A DNA stretch of 36,815 nt, taken from Methyloversatilis universalis. GTDB lineage: Bacteria > Pseudomonadota > Gammaproteobacteria > Methylococcales > Methylococcaceae. The DNA is taken from the NCBI GenBank assembly GCA_020723665.1, contig DYIL01000023.1, positions 13,784 through 50,598 on the forward strand, given 5' to 3'. Under the pieces are notes generated by a model that ran no database searches, was not told the origin of the DNA, and saw only the letters and a program-made list of their open reading frames with translations. The position numbers were made by a program, and so were the translations under genes. Positions 7,822-14,667 of the stretch are shown one piece after another (position 1 is the first letter of the stretch; the number at the start of each line of letters is the position of its first letter).

Positions 7822-9413
7822 GGCTGTTCCATCAACTCCTCGGCCCGGGTCTGTTTCAAGTCCGTGGCCGGCTTCGGGTGCAGCGGTCGGTGAGTCGGGT
7901 GGGCCAGCCATACCAGCCCGGCCAATCCCAGAAACAGATAACCCGCCATCAAAAAGGCGTCGTTGAGCGCCAGAATGGCGGATTGCTGCTTGATGATGGC
8001 GAAGAGCTTACCCTGCACCATGCCGGGATCGAGACCGGCCGCTTCGAGGCGCGACGAAAGCGGTCGCAGCACCTCTACCGACGGAAACCGGCGTCCTCCG
8101 AATTGATCAGCCAGATGAAGCTGGTGAAAAGGGCTGCGCCTAAACAGCATGACACCCTGCAAGGTGATGCCGAACGCGCCCGCAGCGATACGTAGCGCCG
8201 CCGCCTCTTCCGCAGCTCGCGTCATCTGGCCCGGCGACAGGCCGTGGAGTGCGATCGCGGTCAACGGGGTGAAGAATGAACCCAGGAAAAACCCGAGCAG
8301 CAGCATGGGCCAAACAATTTGATCGAAGGAGCCGGGATCGTCGAACAATCCGATCCAGTTTAAGGTGAACGCTAAGCCTAGTAAATTCAGGCAAGCGAAC
8401 ACCCGCGCGTCGACACCCTTGATAAGTTCATGCATGACGGCAATCACCGGTGCCGCCAAGAAGATCATCACGACGAACAAGAGGCCGGCAAGAAACGATG
8501 TATAGCCCAGCAGCAATTGAAGCTGGACGATGAATAGCGAGAGCAGCCCCTGTATGGACAGAAAGCCCAAAACCAGGCAAACGACGCCGATGGCGAAATT
8601 GCGATGGGCGAACAGCCGGATGTCGAGCGCGGGATGCCGTTCGCCCAGTTCCCAGATGACGAAACAAGGCAGCGCCGCGACCACGGCGATCAGCACGCCG
8701 CGCAAAAAAGGCGAATCGAACCAATCGAAATCGTTGCCCATGTTCAAAATGGTTTGCAGACCACCGAGTATCAGGGACAACAAAACGAAACCGACGAAAT
8801 CGAAGCGGGTGTAGCGGCGCTGGAATCCCCGCCCGTACAGCAGGGAACCGGTCACACCGGCGATCGTCAGGGCGACGGGAATGTTCAAATAAAAAAGGTA
8901 CCGCCAGCCGAGTTCGTCGGCCAGCCAACCGCCGATTGGAAAGCCGATGGTAAACGGCATCAGGGTAAATAAGCCCCAGATCCCGAGGCCCACCGACTTG
9001 CTCCTAGCGGGATACTCCTTCAATAACAGGGCCTGCCCGACGGGAAGCGTGACGCCGCCCGCAAAACCCAGACAAATACGGGCCGGCAGGAACAGTCGCA
9101 AGGTTTCGCTGACAGCGCAAAAATAAGACGCTATCGCGTACGCCACGAACGCCGTGACGAACAGCCGATAGTCGCCGAACCGCCCGGACAGCCAACGGGC
9201 TATGGGAAACGCGAGCGCCAGCGCGATCATGAAATCGGTCTGGGCCCAGGTGCCGAGGCTCGGCAAAACTCCGCCGAGATCGCCCGCAACATGCGGCATC
9301 AGCGCAATATACGAGCCGGCATTGAACAGCACGACCATGTGCCCCAGGCCCAGCGCCAGATTGAACAACCCGAAGCGCCAGCCGCGCAGGGGCCGGGGAA
9401 AAGCGATCGTCAC
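7818..9413 (-). CDS. EmrB-type MFS drug/proton antiporter (DHA2, 14 TM)
   Basis: This 531-residue polytopic protein has about 14 hydrophobic segments, as in the DHA2 family. Family marks include WAQTDFMIALALAFPIARW in TM2, the loop RFGDYR between TM2 and TM3 (motif A position), and the GGWLADELGWRYLFYLNIP segment (motif D2/C region). With the adjoining EmrA-like adaptor and NodT-like channel it forms a complete tripartite exporter. EmrB relatives export hydrophobic weak acids, uncouplers and amphiphiles using the proton gradient. The substrate cannot be read from the sequence. It overlaps both neighbours by 4 nt (9410-9413 and 7818-7821), so expression is tightly coupled. Confidence 0.93.
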   Translation of the reverse strand: MTIAFPRPLRGWRFGLFNLALGLGHMVVLFNAGSYIALMPHVAGDLGGVLPSLGTWAQTDFMIALALAFPIARWLSGRFGDYRLFVTAFVAYAIASYFCAVSETLRLFLPARICLGFAGGVTLPVGQALLLKEYPARSKSVGLGIWGLFTLMPFTIGFPIGGWLADELGWRYLFYLNIPVALTIAGVTGSLLYGRGFQRRYTRFDFVGFVLLSLILGGLQTILNMGNDFDWFDSPFLRGVLIAVVAALPCFVIWELGERHPALDIRLFAHRNFAIGVVCLVLGFLSIQGLLSLFIVQLQLLLGYTSFLAGLLFVVMIFLAAPVIAVMHELIKGVDARVFACLNLLGLAFTLNWIGLFDDPGSFDQIVWPMLLLGFFLGSFFTPLTAIALHGLSPGQMTRAAEEAAALRIAAGAFGITLQGVMLFRRSPFHQLHLADQFGGRRFPSVEVLRPLSSRLEAAGLDPGMVQGKLFAIIKQQSAILALNDAFLMAGYLFLGLAGLVWLAHPTHRPLHPKPATDLKQTRAEELMEQP

Positions 9414-10300
9414 AGAGTCGAGGTTCCTTCTGCAACAGCCGTTTCGATGCTCCGCCCATCCTGCCGGGCACCCCGCGTTGCCGGCAATCGCAAATCGCTC
9501 AAGCCTTGCCTTATGAGCTTCGCACCGACCGTCGACACGAGCTGTTTGAATTTTTTCGCTTCGTCAGCAAGCAGCGTCGGTGCCGTCCCCTCGACCGGAA
9601 AAGCCTCGACCGCGGTTCTGCCGATGACCTTTCGGGATGCGGGGTCGATCAGCTTGACCAAGACCTGCAAGGGGGCCTGAGTCTCGAAAATCCGGTAAGT
9701 CCCGATGCCCACCTCCAAAACGGCGTCGATTCGTTCCGGTCCGTACAAGCGATAATCGACCGGCGACATGTCTTGTTTGTACCAGTCCCGGATCGCTCCA
9801 TGCCAAAGCGCTAAATTTGCCGTGCGGTCGCCGGGAGCAAGCGGAAGCGGGTAGTAATGCTCAGCGGAAACGGCTTCGAGACCGCCGGACATCAACTGCG
9901 AAACTGCTTCACGCGCCAGCACGAACGTGGGCACCCAGTTCTCGCCGAGCGCTTCGGCCGGCTCCAGCCCAGGGATGCTTGACACCGCAGCCGGCACTTG
10001 CCGAGCGACCGCCTCAGGAACAACGTCGTCATGGCTGACCAAACCCGCGATTAGCACCCCGCCGGGATTTCGATAAATTTTCCTTTCTAGGAAAAAATCG
10101 AATGGCACGGTGTCGTTCTGCCGGTAGATAGGCAATCGCGATTCGATCAGATCCGGCCGCACCTCGAGCGGGGGCGCCTCCACCGGAATCACGAGTACGG
10201 TATGCATGTCGACCGCCTTGGCCACCGGCGGTTTGATCGGTGGAGCAAGGCAACCGCTCAGTGCTGCGAGCACTATCAACAATACGCCATAATGCTTCAT
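9410..10300 (-). CDS. Lipoprotein of unknown function, first gene of the efflux operon
   Basis: This is a 296-residue protein with a textbook lipoprotein signal, ending LSGC (C17), so it is probably anchored in a membrane. I do not recognise the family. The mature N-terminus is proline rich (APPIKPPVAK). The C-terminal half (about 170-270) reads like a beta-alpha domain: IDAVLEVGIGTYRIF, LQVLVKLIDPASRKVIGRTAVEAFP, then a helix ending KLIRQGLSDL. That pattern recalls assembly or auxiliary lipoproteins that bind transporters, but the resemblance is only general. It precedes the MFS gene with a 4-nt ATGA overlap and lies directly behind the sigma-54 promoter at 10423-10438. A role as an accessory subunit or periplasmic substrate-handling factor is inferred from position. 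Confidence 0.85.
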   Translation of the reverse strand: MKHYGVLLIVLAALSGCLAPPIKPPVAKAVDMHTVLVIPVEAPPLEVRPDLIESRLPIYRQNDTVPFDFFLERKIYRNPGGVLIAGLVSHDDVVPEAVARQVPAAVSSIPGLEPAEALGENWVPTFVLAREAVSQLMSGGLEAVSAEHYYPLPLAPGDRTANLALWHGAIRDWYKQDMSPVDYRLYGPERIDAVLEVGIGTYRIFETQAPLQVLVKLIDPASRKVIGRTAVEAFPVEGTAPTLLADEAKKFKQLVSTVGAKLIRQGLSDLRLPATRGARQDGRSIETAVAEGTSTL

Positions 10301-10422
10301 ATCGGGTGGTCACTACAGCCCATGGAATGTTTTGCCGACAAGGAACGCAGCCGCCCCTGAGACTGGTCCTCTTTCCGGCATGCCGTCGGTATACCCGATC
10401 GGCTACGCCTCTCACCCACCTC

Positions 10423-10438
10423 AGCAAAAACAGCGCCA
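10423..10438 (-). promoter_or_regulatory. Sigma-54 (-24/-12) promoter for the efflux operon
   Basis: Read on the minus strand the sequence is TGGCGCTGTTTTTGCT. It fits the sigma-54 consensus TGGCAC(G)-N4-TTGC(A/T): the GG and GC doublets are exactly 10 nt apart, and only the A at position 5 and the G at position 7 differ. Transcription would start near 10411, giving a leader of about 110 nt before the lipoprotein ATG at 10300. The neighbouring gene encodes a sigma-54 activator with GAFTGA, which supports the call. Confidence 0.7.
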
Positions 10439-10492
10439 GGCCATAAATCATTGATGTTTAATAGTATTTTCAGCAGCAAGCAGCCTGCCGTC

Positions 10493-10503
10493 GTCATATT
10501 GAC
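10493..10503. promoter_or_regulatory. Putative NorR-type operator 1
   Basis: GTCATATTGAC is an inverted repeat (GTCA-N3-TGAC) and fits the GT-N7-AC core described for NorR enhancer sites. It lies about 55 bp upstream of the sigma-54 promoter that faces the pump operon. Confidence 0.55.
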
Positions 10504-10613
10504 ATCGACTCGATATCAATCGGCGCCATACCGCTGTGTTCGACTTCCCGACAAAGGGTTGTATGCGTCGGAATCAGCCGGAATAAAGACCGATTTGCAA
10601 AAGAACCGAATCG

Positions 10614-10628
10614 CTGTCATCCTGACAG
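10614..10628. promoter_or_regulatory. Putative NorR-type operator 2
   Basis: CTGTCATCCTGACAG is a perfect 6-3-6 palindrome with the same GTCA-N3-TGAC core as the site at 10493. It lies about 180 bp upstream of the pump promoter and about 60 bp before the activator start, so it could also serve autoregulation. Confidence 0.6.
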
Positions 10629-10685
10629 CATATCTGTCTAAATAACAACGAACCTTTGAGAATGACTGAACGCTCCAGGATAAGA

Positions 10686-12233
10686 ATGACCGAGAGCGCG
10701 ATTCGCGAAGCGGTCTTGAGCCTCACGGCGAATCTTTCGATGAAAGAGCGAATCGAGGGATTTCTCGAAATTTTCGCCGAGGTGACGGGAAATCACGCTT
10801 GCGCCGTGTTGCGCTTTCAAGACGGCTTACTCGTGCCCGTGGCGACCCGAGGTCTCTCGCCGGAAGTCATGGGGCGCCAGTTTCATCCGGAGCAACATCC
10901 CCGGCTCGCGGCGATACTCGGTTCAAGAACACCGGTCCGATTCGAGGCCGACGATCCGAGACCCGATCCTTACGATTCGCTGTTGCTGAGCGACACCGGC
11001 AGCCGCTTGCCCGTCCATTCCTGTATCGGCTGCAGTCTTTACAACGAAAACACGCTGCTCGGGGTGTTGTCGGCGGATGCCCTGAAACCGGGCGCATTCG
11101 ACGGCATTCACGATGACGTTTTCCAAACTTTCGCCGCGATTGCGACGGTGGCGCTGCGTCACGAGTCCTTCATCAGCGCGCTCGAACGATTGGCCAGACA
11201 TCGCGAGCTGGTGACCAGCGAATTGGTGAACGAGGCTCTGCGGCGCGGCGGCCAAATCATCGGCGAGAGTCCCGCCTTGCAGGAACTGAAGCGGAATATC
11301 GGCATCGTCGCGCGATCCGATCTGACAGTCCTGGTAACGGGAGAAACTGGGGTCGGTAAGGAGGTGGTGGCCCGTGTGATACACGCGCAATCGCTGCGCG
11401 CCGACCAGCCGCTGGTGTACGTCAATTGCGCGGCACTCCCGGAATCCCTGGCGGAAAGCGAATTGTTCGGGCATGTCCGCGGCGCTTTCACAGGTGCCGC
11501 CACCGATAGAGCCGGCAAGTTCGAATTGGCGGAGGGAGGCACTTTATTTCTGGACGAAGTCGGCGAGTTGCCGCTTTCGATCCAGGCGAAGCTGCTGCGC
11601 GCCTTGCAGTTCGGCGAAATCCAGCGGCTCGGTTCGGACAAGAGCCACCGGGCCGACGTCCGCATCATCGCGGCGACCAATCGGCAGCTCGCCGAAGAGG
11701 TGAAGACGGGGCGATTCCGGGCCGACCTCTATCATCGGCTCAGCGTATACCCCTTGAACGTGCCGCCGCTGCGGGAACGACGCTCCGATATCGCCCCCCT
11801 GGCCGGCCATTTTCTGGATCAGGCCAGGACCCGTTTAGGTCTGGACCGGGCTAACCTGGCTCCCGCAACGATCGAAGCATTGAAGGCCTATTCCTGGCCC
11901 GGCAACGTACGGGAGCTCGAGCACGTCGTTCTCCGTGCCGCCCTGCGCGCTTCGGCGGACCGCGGACGTTCGTTGACCTTGCAGCCGGAGGATTTGGACA
12001 TCGCTCCCGAAGTTCTCCGGAACCTGGATGCCAAGGGCGGCATGCCGCCAGGACCAAGCCCGATCTCTCTGGCGCGCGCGGTCGACGATTTTCAGCGCCA
12101 ACTTATCCTCAAGACGCTGGACGAGTGTCGCTTCAATTGGTCGGAAACCGCTCGCCGCTTAGGGTTGGATCGGGGCAATCTGCATCGTCTCGCGAGACGT
12201 CTCGGGCTAAAACCGATCAGCCGCACGGATTGA
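10686..12233 (+). CDS. norR: NorR-like NO-responsive sigma-54 transcriptional activator
   Basis: This is a 515-residue enhancer-binding protein: GAF sensor (about 1-170), AAA+ domain (about 190-420) and a Fis-type helix-turn-helix (ETARRLGLDRGNLHRLARRL near the end). The AAA+ part has Walker A GETGVGKE, the sigma-54 contact loop GAFTGA and Walker B LFLDEVGE. The GAF domain keeps all five residues that coordinate the non-haem iron in E. coli NorR (R75, D96, D99, C113, D131), here R73, D94, D97, C113 and D131, in the contexts HPRL, PDPYD, VHSC and SADAL. The ATG at 10686 is preferred over that at 10662 because AGGA precedes it by 5 nt and the numbering then matches E. coli NorR. No norVW or norB is in the window. 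The divergent efflux operon is the evident candidate target. Confidence 0.9.
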   Translation: MTESAIREAVLSLTANLSMKERIEGFLEIFAEVTGNHACAVLRFQDGLLVPVATRGLSPEVMGRQFHPEQHPRLAAILGSRTPVRFEADDPRPDPYDSLLLSDTGSRLPVHSCIGCSLYNENTLLGVLSADALKPGAFDGIHDDVFQTFAAIATVALRHESFISALERLARHRELVTSELVNEALRRGGQIIGESPALQELKRNIGIVARSDLTVLVTGETGVGKEVVARVIHAQSLRADQPLVYVNCAALPESLAESELFGHVRGAFTGAATDRAGKFELAEGGTLFLDEVGELPLSIQAKLLRALQFGEIQRLGSDKSHRADVRIIAATNRQLAEEVKTGRFRADLYHRLSVYPLNVPPLRERRSDIAPLAGHFLDQARTRLGLDRANLAPATIEALKAYSWPGNVRELEHVVLRAALRASADRGRSLTLQPEDLDIAPEVLRNLDAKGGMPPGPSPISLARAVDDFQRQLILKTLDECRFNWSETARRLGLDRGNLHRLARRLGLKPISRTD

Positions 12234-12279
12234 TGTTGCCGCTTCTTCAAGAAGAATCGCTCCGGGCCGTTATAAACGC

Positions 12280-12304
12280 AAAAAAAGCCAGACATCGCCC
12301 GGCT
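12280..12304 (-). terminator. Intrinsic terminator after the histidine kinase gene
   Basis: On the minus strand a 7-bp stem with G-U pairs, AGCCGGG / TCTGGCT-type with a 5-nt loop, is followed by seven T residues. It lies 43 bp beyond the kinase stop codon at 12347, in the convergent spacer with the activator gene. Confidence 0.55.
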
Positions 12305-12346
12305 CGAGCTTTAAGGAAAGCAACCATAATCACAAAATTTCGACTG

Positions 12347-13153
12347 TCACGTTGCCAAGAAGTTTAACCGAGACCACGTTGCGGGAGAGTCGTACAGCTC
12401 GCAACCGGAAATCCGGCCTCGCTCACGCCGGACCGGCAGCCACACGAGGAACTCGGCACCCAGACCTTCGCCCGCGCTGAAAACCGCCACTCTCCCGCCA
12501 TGCATTTCGACTAGGCTTCTCACCAGCGAAAGCCCTATGCCCAAGCCACCTTGGGCGCGGTCCAAGGTTCTCGGGCCTTGCGTAAACAGATCAAAGATAT
12601 GGGGCAAAAGCTCGGGCGCTATGCCGATTCCTTCATCCTTGATGCGGATCGCCGCTTCGTCCGACTCGATCTCCACCGAAAGCCAAATCCGGCCTTCCTC
12701 GTGACTGTATTTCGCGGCGTTATTGAGAATATTGGCCAAAGCCTGGGTCAGACGAACCTCGTCGCCGTCCAATTCGATGTCGAGCGGCCCCGATTCGATA
12801 ACGAGCTTGAGCCGCCGGGCCTTGATCAGAGGCAAGTTCACTTCGACCGCCCGGACGATGACGGCGGCTAGATTGAGCGGAACCGGGTGCAGCGTAATCG
12901 TGCCCCGGGTAATTCTGGACACATCGAGAAGATCGTCGATCATCCGGGTCAACTGAGCCGCCTGACGGTCCACCACTTCGCGCGCCCATTCCGCCCTCGG
13001 CTCTTGCAGATCCAAGCGGCGCAATACTTCGACCGCGTTGCGGATGGACGCCAGAGGATTGCGCAATTCGTGGGCCAACATCGCAAGGAATTCCTCCTTC
13101 TGCGGCTGAACCGGAACGGTGTCTGCGGCCGCAGTCGAATCGGCAATGCCCAT
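12347..13153 (-). CDS. Orphan histidine kinase (DHp + ATPase only)
   Basis: The core is 268 residues. The H-box FLAMLAHELRNPLASI places the phospho-accepting histidine at H28. The ATPase domain follows with N-box ILNNAAKYS, G1 IKDEGIGIAP, F-box and G2 GGLGIGLSLV. There is no membrane segment, PAS or GAF domain, and the protein stops right after the ATPase domain. The closest look-alikes are hybrid kinases of the ELRNPL...VSRITRG type, which normally have an N-terminal sensor and a C-terminal receiver. The frame stays open to 13234. The ATG at 13153 is preferred because AAGG lies 8 nt upstream. There is no response regulator nearby. It may act with a partner sensor elsewhere or be a trimmed relic of a hybrid kinase. 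Confidence 0.85.
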   Translation of the reverse strand: MGIADSTAAADTVPVQPQKEEFLAMLAHELRNPLASIRNAVEVLRRLDLQEPRAEWAREVVDRQAAQLTRMIDDLLDVSRITRGTITLHPVPLNLAAVIVRAVEVNLPLIKARRLKLVIESGPLDIELDGDEVRLTQALANILNNAAKYSHEEGRIWLSVEIESDEAAIRIKDEGIGIAPELLPHIFDLFTQGPRTLDRAQGGLGIGLSLVRSLVEMHGGRVAVFSAGEGLGAEFLVWLPVRRERGRISGCELYDSPATWSRLNFLAT

Positions 13154-13407
13154 GACATGGACCTTACAATCGGACGACAACATAAGACTTTTTACGCCAT
13201 GTGAAAAAAACAGTCCTAACCGAATGCTCAACATATGAGCGACACCACCGCTCCCGTCCTGGCTCCGAGTTCACGAATGCAGGGTAGATCGACGCGAACA
13301 GAGCGATTGCCTCGCAGCAAACCACGAATCCGGGCCGGAAGTTCGCCAGCTTCGCGATGGCGAGGCAAAAACAGGTCGAACGACCGGGAGCGTCTATGGC
13401 CGCATCC

Positions 13408-13680
13408 TCAGGTATCCCAGTCATCGAAACTCGGATACAACCGAGCCTCGTTCTGTTGCTCGCGGTCGTACTCCAATTGGCAATCGATGCAGCGTACCGC
13501 ACGGGGATTGGCCGCGAGGCGCTCCAAGGGAATGGGGGCCTCACAATCGAGGCAAACTACCAGACCGCGCTCGGGATCGGTAACTTGCTGTTCGTTCTCG
13601 GCCAAGGACGCCTTCAGGCGTTGCAGTGCTTCGGCTCGAGTGCACTCTTCCACGATTTGAGCAATATCGATGTAGTCCAT
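13408..13680 (-). CDS. TraR/DksA-family zinc-finger protein
   Basis: This small 90-residue protein ends in a four-cysteine zinc finger, C43-x2-C46-x17-C64-x2-C67 (CLDC...CIDC), the DksA/TraR type. The first 40 residues are a short helical region (EECTRAEALQRLKASLAE), far shorter than the DksA coiled coil. It therefore resembles the TraR/YbiI group, which can bind the RNA polymerase secondary channel without ppGpp. The start at 13680 is chosen because AAGGAG lies 9 nt upstream. An in-frame extension to 13779 lacks such a signal. It stands alone, 254 bp before the kinase gene on the same strand. Confidence 0.85.
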   Translation of the reverse strand: MDYIDIAQIVEECTRAEALQRLKASLAENEQQVTDPERGLVVCLDCEAPIPLERLAANPRAVRCIDCQLEYDREQQNEARLYPSFDDWDT

Positions 13681-13965
13681 ATCGGCAGTCTCCTTCACCA
13701 TTGAGGAAAATGTCCGCCTGGCACCGCATCGGTCTGGCGTGTCAAGCGAATTAACCCCTTCGAGAAAGTCACGTTCCAATCGGTTCCCGCCACCGTATTG
13801 GTACGTAATGGTGTAGCGGACGATGAGCCGATGATATAGGTTTGTGCACCTATGAAAGCCTACTTATGTTAAGTCACGGATTGCTGGGGGGCTCTTTGTC
13901 GGCATAATTCGACGACACATCGGGACTCCGGGTCAGCGATGGAAATCCTCTCAAGGAAGGACCCT

Positions 13966-14562
13966 ATGAAAATCTTCGTCATCACCGCTGCGGCCATGGC
14001 GATTTCGGCTTTGTCGGGATTCGCCGCAGCGAAAACGGCCGGTCTGTTGAGCCTGCCGTTCGGCACCGTGCGCTCGGCATCCTTGGCTTCAAGCGAAGAT
14101 TTCCGCTACACGGAAGCCGGCCGCTGTATCGTCAGGCAAGAAGCGTCCGAACGGGGCGAACCCTTGCTGAAAGCTGTATCGGAATGCGAAAAACCGATCA
14201 TCATGGTCTTTTGCATTCTGACCGCAGAGGATGGCTGGTCTTGTTGTTCGAACGCCGAATATGCCGGACAGCCGCTGATCGGGCACGGTGATTATCATGC
14301 GCTCAGCAGCCGCGACCTGGCCGAATCCGAACCGCGTAACAGTTTCGCAGTCGGTTGCGTGCCGGCGAAGGTCGGACCTGCCCCTAGGACTTTGAACCCT
14401 TTGCGTCTCGGATCCGTCCAGGACGATCCGTGCTACTTGGCGATGCATGGGCTGAACCGGGCATTGCTTCGAAGCCCGCAAAGCGATCCGAACGAGATCC
14501 TGAAGGCGCTGGGCGTCACCACTCGAGATCCGGCGACACCGATGAACCCTGTTGTCAGGTGA
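13966..14562 (+). CDS. Exported Cys-rich protein of unknown function
   Basis: This 198-residue protein starts at ATG 13966, preceded by AAGGAAGG. It has a signal peptide (about 1-22, ending near GFAAA). The mature part contains seven cysteines, including an adjacent pair (WSCCSN), in a sequence without recognised family motifs. The cysteines alternate with short beta-like stretches (GRCIVRQEA, MVFCILTAEDGWSCCSN, FAVGCVPAK), which suggests a disulfide-stabilised periplasmic or extracellular protein. It is convergent with the diguanylate cyclase gene. No function is proposed. Confidence 0.75.
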   Translation: MKIFVITAAAMAISALSGFAAAKTAGLLSLPFGTVRSASLASSEDFRYTEAGRCIVRQEASERGEPLLKAVSECEKPIIMVFCILTAEDGWSCCSNAEYAGQPLIGHGDYHALSSRDLAESEPRNSFAVGCVPAKVGPAPRTLNPLRLGSVQDDPCYLAMHGLNRALLRSPQSDPNEILKALGVTTRDPATPMNPVVR

Positions 14563-14667
14563 TACCGACCCGGCCCATATAAGGCTGGCTCAATCCGGGG
14601 CTCGGCCGTTCGGCCCAATCCCATTGTGGAAGTCTTTGTGTGGGGGTATTCGGAAGCGTGGCGGCCG

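Larger units (their letters stand above)
10301..10685. other. Divergent regulatory region between the pump operon and the NorR-like gene
   Basis: This 385-bp non-coding region separates the divergent lipoprotein/pump operon (minus) and activator gene (plus). It holds a sigma-54 promoter facing the pump operon and two NorR-type palindromes, listed separately. The order from the pump start is: 5' leader of about 110 nt, promoter, site at 10493, site at 10616, activator start. This is the geometry expected for an enhancer-binding protein acting from upstream. Confidence 0.75.

Noticed and set aside
10499..10504. TTGACA as a sigma-70 -35 box for the NorR-like gene
   Set aside because: No acceptable -10 lies 16-18 nt downstream, and the hexamer is partly the TGAC arm of a NorR-type palindrome.
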